Shown here: piece after piece, positions 9,457 through 17,997 of the stretch
How the letters are laid out: the number at the start of each line of letters is the position of its first letter
How positions within the stretch are numbered: the stretch's first letter is position 1
DNA from: Thiotrichaceae bacterium
GTDB lineage: Bacteria; Pseudomonadota; Gammaproteobacteria; Beggiatoales; Beggiatoaceae
Length of the DNA: 64,000 nucleotides
Reading direction: 5' to 3'
NCBI GenBank assembly: GCA_011391085.1
Contig: JAABRD010000001.1
Coordinates: 160,501-224,500 of the forward strand
The notes under the pieces: model-generated
What the model saw: only the letters and a program-made list of their open reading frames with translations
Told to the model about the DNA's origin: nothing
The model's database searches: none
Position numbers and translations under genes: made by a program

Positions 9457-9593
9457 AGGACTTACGCAACCGCCGGTATTTACCCCACCCCAACCCTCCC
9501 CGCACGCGGGGAGGGAGTCCCCCCGTGTACGGGGGGCAGGGGGGGTGATGGTGTGTAAAATCAAATAGCTACAAAAACGGTTGCGTAAGTCCT
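9457..9593. mobile_element. 137-bp MITE-like element with aggacttacgcaaccg ends
   Basis: Perfect 16-bp terminal inverted repeats (9457-9472 and 9578-9593) enclose two GC-rich hairpins (ccctccccgc-acgcggggaggg and ccccccgtgtacgggggg). No ORF. It lies between the divergently transcribed SDR and asd genes. A family E palindrome (9611-9642) follows it. Confidence 0.75.
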
Positions 9594-9723
9594 AAAGATA
9601 ATTAAATCGAAGCGGAGTCCAAAATCTGTTTTGGACTCCCCGGCCCCCCTCTTTACTCATTTATTAAAATTCTCTAAACTATTTTGAACTTCTTAAACAA
9701 ACACTATTAAAAAGGTAAATGAC

Positions 9724-10746
9724 ATGAGTCGACTATTTGATGTTGCAGTGGTAGGCGCCACTGGTGCCGTCGGTGAAACCATGATTTCCATTCTGGAAGA
9801 ACGCAATTTTCCCGTGCGCAACCTGTACCTCGTTGCCAGTAGCCGTTCTGCTGGTAAATCGCTAAATTTCAAAGGAAAATACTTAACTGTTGAAGACCTA
9901 GAAAAATTCGACTTTTCCAAAGTGCAAATTGGCCTATTTTCACCAGGCGCCTCTGTTTCAGCCATTTACGCCCCTAAAGCGGGCCAAGCAGGCTGTGTCG
10001 TGGTGGACAATACCTCCCAATTTCGCCAAGACCAGGATATTCCCCTCGTGGTCCCCGAAGTCAACCCCCATGCCATAGCGCTGTACAAAAACCGCAATAT
10101 CATTGCGAATCCTAACTGTTCGACCATCCAAATGGTCGTGGCCCTGAAACCCATTTATGATGCCGTAGGGATTGAACGGATTAACGTGGCCACTTATCAA
10201 TCGGTCTCCGGGACCGGCAAAGAAGCCATTGAAGAACTGGCCACCCAAACTGCCGCTTTACTCAATGGAAAACCAATAAATTGTGAGGTTTATCCCAAAC
10301 AAATTGCCTTCAACGTTTTGCCTCACATTGATGTGTTCATGGAAAACGGTTATACCAAGGAAGAAATGAAAATGGTTTGGGAAACCCGCAAGATTTTAGG
10401 CGATGAATCCATCTTGGTCAACCCCACCGCCGTGCGTGTTCCCGTGTTTTATGGACATTCCGAAGCCGTGCATATTGAAACACGTAAAAAAATAACGGTT
10501 GAACAAGCGCGTGAACTTCTCAAAAACGCCCCTGGCATAGTATTAATGGATGAAGCCAAAGACGGTGGTTATCCCACTCCAGCGACGGATTCTGCTGGCA
10601 AAGACCCTGTCTATGTGGGACGCCTCCGTGAGGATATTTCTCACCCACGCGGCCTGAATTTCTGGGTGGTCTCTGATAACATTCGCAAAGGGGCGGCCCT
10701 AAACAGCATCCAAATTGCAGAAGTTTTGATAAAAAACTATCTGTGA
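9724..10746 (+). CDS. asd: Aspartate-semialdehyde dehydrogenase
   Basis: A 340-residue cytoplasmic enzyme that reduces aspartyl phosphate to aspartate semialdehyde with NADPH, in the lysine/threonine/methionine and diaminopimelate branch. An N-terminal GATGAVGE nucleotide-binding motif (11-18), catalytic Cys132 in NPNCSTIQ, and His245 in GHSEAVH are visible. The length is standard. An AAGG motif precedes the ATG. The following fimV gene keeps the gammaproteobacterial asd-fimV-truA order. A strong hairpin at 10898-10932 probably ends this transcript. Confidence 0.95.
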   Translation: MSRLFDVAVVGATGAVGETMISILEERNFPVRNLYLVASSRSAGKSLNFKGKYLTVEDLEKFDFSKVQIGLFSPGASVSAIYAPKAGQAGCVVVDNTSQFRQDQDIPLVVPEVNPHAIALYKNRNIIANPNCSTIQMVVALKPIYDAVGIERINVATYQSVSGTGKEAIEELATQTAALLNGKPINCEVYPKQIAFNVLPHIDVFMENGYTKEEMKMVWETRKILGDESILVNPTAVRVPVFYGHSEAVHIETRKKITVEQARELLKNAPGIVLMDEAKDGGYPTPATDSAGKDPVYVGRLREDISHPRGLNFWVVSDNIRKGAALNSIQIAEVLIKNYL

Positions 10747-10897
10747 TTTATACTTAGCAGTGCATTGTTAAAGTGCTTTCGAGGATTTTTCCGAAACTCA
10801 GTATAAACATTGATAATTTTTTTTCAATGGAATATGCTACGGTGTTTAATTGAACGGCTACCTATACTTCAAAAGGTCAGTCGTCGAGGAAATTTCC

Positions 10898-10932
10898 AAG
10901 AAACTCCGTTTTTTGAAAAAACGGAGTTTCTT
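10898..10932 (+). terminator. Strong hairpin after asd
   Basis: Perfect 17-bp arms aagaaactccgtttttt / aaaaaacggagtttctt with a single-base loop, followed by a pyrimidine-rich stretch. Shorter gaaact/agtttc hairpins occur at 50642-50658 and 60408-60439, so it may also be a dispersed repeat. It would work on both strands. Confidence 0.75.
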
Positions 10933-11010
10933 CTCTATTTATATCAAAATAAGTAAGTGTGCATAACCAATCTGGTATGTGATTTATCAGTCGTTGGTCG
11001 TTTGTAATTT

Positions 11011-11138
11011 GTAGGGTGGATTAAGCGAAGCGTATCCACCAGAAAGGTCGGTGGTTCGTCTGGTGGATACGCTTCGCTTAATCCACACCCTACATGCAGC
11101 TCGTCTGGTGGATACGCTTCGCTTAATCCACCCTACAT
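11011..11138. repeat. Cluster of three family A units
   Basis: Copies of the gtagggtggattaagcgaag...tatccacca motif at 11011-11041 (direct) and at 11061-11094 and 11105-11138 (inverted) can fold into alternative stem-loops. The inverted pair is separated by a short catgc-rich stretch. Confidence 0.85.
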
Positions 11139-11357
11139 GCTACTACATGCTACATGCAGACTACAAATACCAAATTAGTTTTTTATAGGTACTTATCGTA
11201 ACGCGAGGAGTCAACATCAGTTGCTACCCCTTGCTTTCAAAACGGTGATAAATTGATTCACCTAACCAAATTTTTTAAACCAGTTGCCTCCCACTACCTG
11301 CCTGTTTAACTGTCAATCGGTGACACCTGCATAGGTAACGACAAAGGAGATTTTATT

Positions 11358-14300
11358 ATGATGCGTAACTTAGCCATAACCTTAATGGGAATACTTTTTA
11401 CCTTAGATGCTTATGCACTAGGGCTAAGTCACATTGAGGTCTATTCCAAACTGAACGAACCATTGAATGCCAAAATTGACATCCTCTCGATTCCCAAAGG
11501 AGATGTAGGTAACATCAAAGTTTCACTCGCTACCGCAGAAGCCTTTCGTCGTGCCGGACTAGACCGCCCGCAATTACTTACCTCGGTACGGTTTAGCGTG
11601 CAACCCAAAGACAAGACTTCAGGGGTCGTTAGACTGACTTCTCAACAACCGTTGCGGGAACCTTTTCTCAACTTTTTAATTGAAGTCACCTGGCCCAGCG
11701 GCAAGATTTTGCGTGAATACACCGTCCTCTTGGACCCCCCCCGGTATGAAAGAAAACTACCCGTCGTCACTGCCCCAACACCGAGTACTGCCCCAACCAG
11801 TCGGCCAGTGGCACCTTTAGCGTCGACCAAAACGCCTCGTTCCACTCCCCCCACCGGAGAACGTCCTAAAACGACCAAAAAACCTCTATCTCGGAGTCCG
11901 AGAGGCAGTCGAGTCGCGTCTGGCGGTGGCGGTAGTTATACCGTCAATCGCAATGAAACGCTATGGCAAATTGCGAGTCAGACTCGTCCCAAACATTACT
12001 CATTGTCACAACAGATGGCCAATATTTACCGTGCCAATCCCAGGGCGTTTGTCAATAACAACCGTAATCTGATTAGAGAAGGAAAAGTGCTACGCATTCC
12101 AGGTTGGGCCGGCGGCTCCTCTCCAGCGACACAAGTGGCCAAACCACGTCCTGATACCCTTCGCGAAACACTCACGGCTGAAAATACCGAAGTTGCGCCC
12201 GAAAGCACTCCCCCAGAATCTTCTCCTCCCAAAACCGCCCTCATGGCCCAGCCAGAGGTGCGTATCACAGTGCCTACCTCCACCTCCAAAACCGATGGTA
12301 GCATAAGCCATGCCCCTAGTGAAGAGGTGAACAATTTAAGGAAAGAAGTCAATCAAATCACCGAGAAGAATGCCAGTGTTGGTGCGGAAAATCAACAACT
12401 CAAAGGTGAACTAAAGGAAACTAAAGGCCTTGTTGTCGACATGAAAAAACAGTTGGACAAAGTCAATAGCATCCTCGAACTACAAAGTAAGCAACTGGCA
12501 GAATTACAAGGGCAACTCAAGCAACAACATCAAGAACTCAAAAATGCCCAGCAACAACTGACAGAGGCTAAGAAGGCAGCCGCGGTGGCAGCCGCCACTA
12601 AAGTGGCTACGCCTCCCACTACGGTGGCACAGGCCCCGGTGGCCCCCAAAGAAGCCCCCGTGGTCCCAAAACCCGATACCAAACCCAAATTGGTCGCAGA
12701 ACCTGATACTCAAAAGCCTGACACCAAAACTGAACCGAGTACGACGACGGCAACAACGGCAACAGTTGAACCAGATGCCAAACCACCCATTCCAGTTTCA
12801 GCAGGGAAAGAACCTGTCACGTCCAAACTAGAACAAGAAGCCAAAATTTCAGTTCCAAAACCTGAAGAGAAAACACCGCCTATCAAAACTGAGGTGCAAC
12901 CGCCGGTGGACACTGTGGCCACTACGGAGAAACCTGCTACGGCGACGACTTCTCCGTCAACCAGCGCAAGTGAAAAGACCGCTACGACAGAGGAAAAGAC
13001 CACGGCTTCAACGGAGGAAAAGACCACGACAGAGGAAAAAACGACGCCAGTTCCACAACCCAAGGAGACTGTGCCTATCGTAGCCGAAAAGCCACCTGTC
13101 ACACCTGAAGAAAAGCCGCAAGAAGAAACATCACCACCCGCAGAAGCTGTGGAAGAAGTTGCGGAATCGGAATCGACTCCCCAGCCGGCGACCACCTCAC
13201 CTGTGGTCAAAACCAGTGACACACCCACGGAAACAACTGAACCTGGCTTGCTGGACGACGTTCTCAACCTGGTTCCTGGAGGTTGGATGACTCTCGCTGG
13301 AATCGGTGGCGGTCTCGTTCTACTTCTTCTGTTAGCCGCCCTCTTGAAACGCCCACGGAAAGGCAAAGCGGGACTTCCAGAATGGTCCGAAGGCACCGAA
13401 TTGTCCGAAAGTGAACTTCTTGCCGAATTGGGCCGCTTAGAAGCTGAAGCCCAACAAACCAGGGGCCATCATAATGTTGTTATTGACGCGGATGATCTAG
13501 AACCTCCTATACCCTCAGACATAGAAGATAATCCAGATGAAGAACTCATAGAGAATGTCGATGTCTATATCGCTTATGAAAACTTCGATAAGGCCGAAGA
13601 ATTACTCAAACCTGCGATTGAAGAACATCCGAACGTTCCTATATACCGTTTCAAACTCCTAGAAGTTTATGCGGCTACCAAAGACCTTGACCAATTTGAA
13701 ACACACGCCCAACTTTTGCATGACCGCGTGGACGAACAAGACCTGCTATGGAATCAAACCCTGAGTCTCTGGGAAGGGTTGGATACGGGCCGCGATTTAC
13801 CTATTTTACCCAAGACCACCAAAGCCACTTCAGGTACTGAAGACGAAGAATATAATGCCACCCTGGCCGCTTTGGGCATCGCCGGAGTGGGCATCGGGGC
13901 CGCGGTTGCTTTAAGCGGTGAAGACGAGGAAGACACCCATGAAGTTATCTCCGAAATTCCTATAGACGACGACGATCTGGGGCTGGACACACCGACTGAC
14001 GATGAACCTATATCCTCCGAAGAAGAACATCTGGCAATGGGTGATACGGAAAATTTAGACCTTGACTTTGGTGATTTAGGTGAAGGACTTGACTTGACCA
14101 CACCTTCCGCAGACACGTCCGCAGACAGTTCTTCTTTAGAACTAGGCGGGGACCTGGACCTCGATATGGATTTGGGTAGCAGTCTCGATATGGATTTGGG
14201 TAGCAGTGCAGAATCTGCCGAAGAAGCGACCGCTGAGGAAATCGAAGCGGAAGCTGACAATTTGACTTCAGAAGAACACGATGAACACCTGGACATGGAC

Positions 14301-16190
14301 CTAGAAGGTTCTACGGATATGGATTTAGACAGTCCTACCGAAGGATTTGAAGAAATGGCCCCCATGGAAGAAGATTTATCCATGCACGAAGACTTGGCCC
14401 TTGAGGATCCCAGCACCACTGAAGATGAACTCCCAGTTCTGGAGGAGGAACATTTAGTATTAGATGACGACCTCTCCTCTTTGGACCTGGATCCCCTAGA
14501 AGAGACTGCAAACACCGATGAACTCTCCCTAGATGATGACCTTTCCATGGATATGGATATGGAGGAAACCCTGACTGGTACAGAAGATGCCGAAACTTCT
14601 GGTGATGAAGAACTCTCCATGGATATGGATTTAGATGAAGAGTTATCTATGGACCTAGAAGACAGCAATTCTAAAGATGCTGAACTGTCCGCGGCGGAAG
14701 ATGATTTGTCTATGGATATGGATGAAGATTTGTCTATGGATGAAGATTTGTCTATGGACATGGAAGACAGCGGTGTTGGAACTGAGGCCGTGGCGGACGA
14801 CGACTTATCCTTAGATGAGGACTTGTCTTTAGATGAAGACAGTGACACGGCGGCCACTGCTACCTCAATGGAAGAGGACTTATCCTTGGATGAAGACTTG
14901 TCTTTAGATGAAGATTTGTCCTTGGATATGGAAGACAGCAGTGCCAAAACCGAAAGTGCTTCGGCAACCGACGACCTATCCCTAGACGAAGATTTGTCTT
15001 TGGACATGGAAGACAATGACGCCGAAACGGAATCCACCTCGGCAACCGATGACTTATCCCTAGACGAAGATTTGTCTTTGGACATGGAAGACAATGACGC
15101 CGAAACGGAATCCACCTCGGCAACCGATGACTTATCCCTAGATGATGACCTGTCTTTAGACATGGAAGACAGTAGCGACGAAACCGCGGCTACCACAGCA
15201 GCAGACGATCTATCCCTAGATGAAGATTTATCTTTGGACCTGGAAGACGACGGGAGTGCCAAAGAAACCGATAAATCCGCGGCGACAGACGACGACAAAG
15301 ACGACGACTTGTCTTTGGACGACGACTTGTCTTTGGATGACGATTCGTCTTTGGATGACGATTTGTCTCTGGACATGGAAGACGATACTCTCAAAGGAGT
15401 TGAAGACATTTCATCCGCAGATGACTTATCCATGGATGATGATTTGTCTTCGGATGACGATTTGTCTTTGGACGATGATTTGTCTTCGGACCTGGCAGAC
15501 AGTGGTACCAAAGAAGCCACTACCTCCCTAGAAGAAGACGATTTATCCGCGGGAATGGATATGGATGAAGACTTATCATTGGATGACGATTTGTCTTTGG
15601 ACATGGAGGACGAACACACCACGAAAACTCAGGCCGCCACCTCTGAAAAAGAAGAGGATTTGTCTTTAGACCTAGATAGTGACATGGAATTAGATAGTGG
15701 CCTGGAAAAAGAACCCGATATGACGGTTGCAGACGACGACCTCTCCTTAGACAGTGACTTGTCTTTAGACAATGAATCTGCTACTGGACTAGAAGAAGAT
15801 ATGACGGTCGGTGGCGGAGACCTCGATTTGGATGCCCTGGGACTGGATGATGAACTTGCCGGCGAATTAGGCATATCATTGGATGATGATGAAAACACTG
15901 GTAGCGATTCAGATGATTTAGATAAGCTACTCGGAGACCTCGATGGTGGGGACCTTGAGAGTTTGCCAGGCAGTGACGACTTGGATTTGAACGACGACTT
16001 GGATTTGAACATGGATGCGGATGATGACTTCGGAATGGGTGATGAAATTAGCGGTAAATTTGACCTCGCCCAAATGTACATTGACATGGAAGACCATGAC
16101 AATGCGCGGACTGTCTTGGAAGAAATTATTGCAGAAGGAGATGCAGAACAGAAACAGAAGGCCCAAAAATTGATGAAGGAACTGGCTTAA
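11358..16190 (+). CDS. fimV: FimV/HubP-family polar peptidoglycan-binding protein with a giant acidic repeat domain
   Basis: 1610 residues. A signal peptide ends near ...LDAYALG. The FimV N-terminal domain (about 22-130; LGLSHIEVYSKLNEPLNAKI) precedes a Pro/Thr linker, a LysM domain (about 193-250; YTVNRNETLWQIAS), a coiled coil (about 325-405) and a second Pro/Thr/Glu-rich linker. One transmembrane helix (about 643-664) follows, then a cytoplasmic TPR-like part (about 725-800), an acidic region and the FimV C-terminal domain (about 1565-1608; FDLAQMYIDMEDHDNARTVLEEI). The acidic region (about 1040-1480) is built of dozens of DLSLDEDLSLD-type units, much longer than in typical homologues. FimV/HubP proteins organise cell poles, type IV pili and twitching. 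The gene keeps the asd-fimV-truA order. AAAGGAG precedes the ATG. Confidence 0.93.
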   Translation: MMRNLAITLMGILFTLDAYALGLSHIEVYSKLNEPLNAKIDILSIPKGDVGNIKVSLATAEAFRRAGLDRPQLLTSVRFSVQPKDKTSGVVRLTSQQPLREPFLNFLIEVTWPSGKILREYTVLLDPPRYERKLPVVTAPTPSTAPTSRPVAPLASTKTPRSTPPTGERPKTTKKPLSRSPRGSRVASGGGGSYTVNRNETLWQIASQTRPKHYSLSQQMANIYRANPRAFVNNNRNLIREGKVLRIPGWAGGSSPATQVAKPRPDTLRETLTAENTEVAPESTPPESSPPKTALMAQPEVRITVPTSTSKTDGSISHAPSEEVNNLRKEVNQITEKNASVGAENQQLKGELKETKGLVVDMKKQLDKVNSILELQSKQLAELQGQLKQQHQELKNAQQQLTEAKKAAAVAAATKVATPPTTVAQAPVAPKEAPVVPKPDTKPKLVAEPDTQKPDTKTEPSTTTATTATVEPDAKPPIPVSAGKEPVTSKLEQEAKISVPKPEEKTPPIKTEVQPPVDTVATTEKPATATTSPSTSASEKTATTEEKTTASTEEKTTTEEKTTPVPQPKETVPIVAEKPPVTPEEKPQEETSPPAEAVEEVAESESTPQPATTSPVVKTSDTPTETTEPGLLDDVLNLVPGGWMTLAGIGGGLVLLLLLAALLKRPRKGKAGLPEWSEGTELSESELLAELGRLEAEAQQTRGHHNVVIDADDLEPPIPSDIEDNPDEELIENVDVYIAYENFDKAEELLKPAIEEHPNVPIYRFKLLEVYAATKDLDQFETHAQLLHDRVDEQDLLWNQTLSLWEGLDTGRDLPILPKTTKATSGTEDEEYNATLAALGIAGVGIGAAVALSGEDEEDTHEVISEIPIDDDDLGLDTPTDDEPISSEEEHLAMGDTENLDLDFGDLGEGLDLTTPSADTSADSSSLELGGDLDLDMDLGSSLDMDLGSSAESAEEATAEEIEAEADNLTSEEHDEHLDMDLEGSTDMDLDSPTEGFEEMAPMEEDLSMHEDLALEDPSTTEDELPVLEEEHLVLDDDLSSLDLDPLEETANTDELSLDDDLSMDMDMEETLTGTEDAETSGDEELSMDMDLDEELSMDLEDSNSKDAELSAAEDDLSMDMDEDLSMDEDLSMDMEDSGVGTEAVADDDLSLDEDLSLDEDSDTAATATSMEEDLSLDEDLSLDEDLSLDMEDSSAKTESASATDDLSLDEDLSLDMEDNDAETESTSATDDLSLDEDLSLDMEDNDAETESTSATDDLSLDDDLSLDMEDSSDETAATTAADDLSLDEDLSLDLEDDGSAKETDKSAATDDDKDDDLSLDDDLSLDDDSSLDDDLSLDMEDDTLKGVEDISSADDLSMDDDLSSDDDLSLDDDLSSDLADSGTKEATTSLEEDDLSAGMDMDEDLSLDDDLSLDMEDEHTTKTQAATSEKEEDLSLDLDSDMELDSGLEKEPDMTVADDDLSLDSDLSLDNESATGLEEDMTVGGGDLDLDALGLDDELAGELGISLDDDENTGSDSDDLDKLLGDLDGGDLESLPGSDDLDLNDDLDLNMDADDDFGMGDEISGKFDLAQMYIDMEDHDNARTVLEEIIAEGDAEQKQKAQKLMKELA
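14500..15790 (+). repeat. Degenerate coding repeats for DLSLD(E/D) units in fimV
   Basis: Units such as gaagatttgtctttggac and gatgacttatcc recur in frame, some in near-identical blocks (about 14970-15050 repeats at 15048-15120). Because of this repetition the antisense strand shows a long Ser/Lys-rich open frame that is not a gene. Confidence 0.85.
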
Positions 16191-16216
16191 ACATTACCTT
16201 ACTGGCTAAAGATTCA

Positions 16217-16290
16217 CCGGCTAAAGCCTCCACTCCGTACTTAAAAGCCCCCACTCCAGCCGATAAGTACGGAGTGGAGGCTTTAGCCGG
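16217..16290. repeat. Family B palindrome between fimV and the EcfT-like gene
   Basis: Arms ccggctaaagcctccactcc and its inverse, extended by gtactta/taagtac, form a near-perfect hairpin with a roughly 20-nt loop. Confidence 0.85.
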
Positions 16291-16313
16291 GAGACCCAGG
16301 GACCATATTCACC

Positions 16314-16982
16314 TTGCACCCCATCATACGTCTGGCCTGTTTTTTTCTTCTTCTGTTAGGACTCGCTAGGTTAACTCAAACCCTCTTACTGTTTGCGATA
16401 CCTGTACTCCTCTGGCTGTTTCACAAAATCCCAGGCACGTTTTCCTCGATGCGACGCTTACTCAAACGACTGCGTTGGCTATTCCTCACCTTGTTGGTTT
16501 TGAACTTATGGTTTCACTCACCTGACTGGACGTGGCTACCCACTGAATCAGCTATTTGGTTAGCGATAGAACGCCTCATCGCACTTCTTAGCATCGTCAT
16601 GGCGGCCCATTTACTGATGATGGTTACGTCCACTCCAGACATTATCGCGGCCTTACAATGGTGGTTGACCCCGTTCAAAAAATCCGGATTTCAGACAGAC
16701 AAATTAACTTTGCGATTGGCTTTAGTTCTCGACACAGTTGACCAGGTACAACATCTTTATGTATCAAACCCAGGAGGAAAAAGCACAGCTTTGTCAGGTG
16801 ACAAAGCGACGCTTTGGATTGCTGAGGCACTGAGTAACAAAGTGGCCCATTTATTTTCTCAAGTGATTGACTATGCCGAAACGACGCCGTTACGTACTTT
16901 AGACATTCCAGAACTTCCGTCTCCCCCTTGGTGGCAATGGAGTTATCCTTTATTGATGTTAACACTTATTTGGTTTGGATAA
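16314..16982 (+). CDS. EcfT/CbiQ-like integral membrane protein
   Basis: About 222 residues with a hydrophobic N-terminal half (at least four membrane segments, 5-35, 55-70 and 85-105) and a last segment at the C-terminus. The middle stretch TSTPDIIAALQWWLTPFKKSG resembles the coupling helix of ECF transporter T subunits (TSPEEL...ALxWLLxPL pattern), but no ATPase (A) or substrate (S) subunit is adjacent. The best available start is TTG 16314, just after the family B repeat; an ATG start is not available in frame upstream. It lies between fimV and truA on the same strand, 51 bp before the truA ATG. The role is uncertain. Confidence 0.6.
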   Translation: MHPIIRLACFFLLLLGLARLTQTLLLFAIPVLLWLFHKIPGTFSSMRRLLKRLRWLFLTLLVLNLWFHSPDWTWLPTESAIWLAIERLIALLSIVMAAHLLMMVTSTPDIIAALQWWLTPFKKSGFQTDKLTLRLALVLDTVDQVQHLYVSNPGGKSTALSGDKATLWIAEALSNKVAHLFSQVIDYAETTPLRTLDIPELPSPPWWQWSYPLLMLTLIWFG

Positions 16983-17033
16983 CAGATAATAGAAAATTTG
17001 TGTTGGACTTTAGCTGGTTCTTCCTTTCACAAC

Positions 17034-17813
17034 ATGAGAATCGCATTTGGTATAGAATATATTGGTACCCAGTTTTACGGCTGGCAATTTCAACCCCACA
17101 CCCGGACCGTTCAAGGTTGCGTTGAAACCGCTTTATCTAAAGTGGCTGATCACCCCGTCACCGTCATTTGTGCAGGACGGACTGACACTGGTGTACATGC
17201 GTTAGAACAGGTAATACATGCTGACGTGACGGCATCCCGTTCTCTCCGTTCCTGGATACTGGGTACAAATGTTAACCTACCTGAAGATGTCAGTGTCCTA
17301 TGGACACATCCAGTCACTGACGATTTTCACGCCCGTTATTCTGCACAGGCCCGTCACTATCGTTACGTCATTTTAAACCGCTTCACCCGTCCAGCGTTGT
17401 TGGTACACCGAGTCACTTGGGAACATCGACCTTTGGATAGTGAACGAATGCAACAGGCGGCGAACTGTCTTGTGGGTACTCATGATTTCACTTCCTATCG
17501 TTCTGTCGCTTGTCAAGCCAAAAGTCCTCTGCGTACCATCACTCTCTTGACCGTTTCAAGACAAGCGGATAAGATTACCATAGATGTATCTGCCAATGGT
17601 TTTTTACATCACATGGTACGAAATATTGCCGGTGTTCTCATAACCATTGGTTGCAGAGAACAACCATTGGAATGGGCGAAAACGGTCTTAGAAGCGCGAG
17701 ACCGAACCATGGGTGGAGTGACCGCCTCCGCCAGTGGATTATATTTACGTGGAGTCGAATATCCTAGCAAATATCAGTTACCTAGAACGTCAGGGGCAAT
17801 GCCATTGAATTAA
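17034..17813 (+). CDS. truA: tRNA pseudouridine(38-40) synthase
   Basis: 259 residues. It converts uridines 38-40 of the anticodon arm to pseudouridine. The catalytic Asp51 is in the CAGRTDTGVHA motif. MRIAFGIEYIGTQFYGWQ is the usual N-terminus, so ATG 17034 is preferred over an ATG-less upstream extension (the longer frame would begin at TTG/ATG-like codons inside the preceding gap). No obvious ribosome binding site is seen. It follows fimV and the EcfT-like gene, as in other gammaproteobacteria. Confidence 0.95.
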   Translation: MRIAFGIEYIGTQFYGWQFQPHTRTVQGCVETALSKVADHPVTVICAGRTDTGVHALEQVIHADVTASRSLRSWILGTNVNLPEDVSVLWTHPVTDDFHARYSAQARHYRYVILNRFTRPALLVHRVTWEHRPLDSERMQQAANCLVGTHDFTSYRSVACQAKSPLRTITLLTVSRQADKITIDVSANGFLHHMVRNIAGVLITIGCREQPLEWAKTVLEARDRTMGGVTASASGLYLRGVEYPSKYQLPRTSGAMPLN

Positions 17814-17821
17814 ACACCATG

Positions 17822-17888
17822 TTCTGGAACGCAATAAGAATTATTGCGCTACCATGCCAGGCACAATAATTCTTATTGTGCTCCAGAT
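17822..17888. repeat. Family C palindrome
   Basis: tggaacgcaataagaattat at 17823 and its inverse (ataattcttattgtgctcca) form a long stem around a short centre. A ccagatgagat duplication follows at 17883-17909. Confidence 0.75.
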
Positions 17889-17997
17889 GAGATGTGTTCC
17901 AGATGAGATAGGGGGATAGGATAATTTGTACTTCACTATCATCTGACATTTTTCGTATATAATAATTGACATATTGCACAACAGACCATTTTACCTT

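Larger units (their letters stand above)
10747..11357. other. asd-fimV gap: terminator, family A repeats, fimV leader
   Basis: No gene. It contains the 10898-10932 hairpin, three family A units (11011-11041, 11061-11094 and 11105-11138, the last two inverted relative to the first), and an AT-rich stretch leading to AAAGGAG just before the fimV ATG. Confidence 0.75.

Noticed and set aside
12710..13396. 228-codon antisense frame in fimV
   Set aside because: Complement of the Pro/Thr/Glu-rich linker; low complexity and no start signal.
13754..15622. 622-codon open frame antisense to fimV
   Set aside because: It is Ser/Lys-rich (SSSKDKSSS) only because it is the complement of the DLSLD repeats; no start signal and no family.
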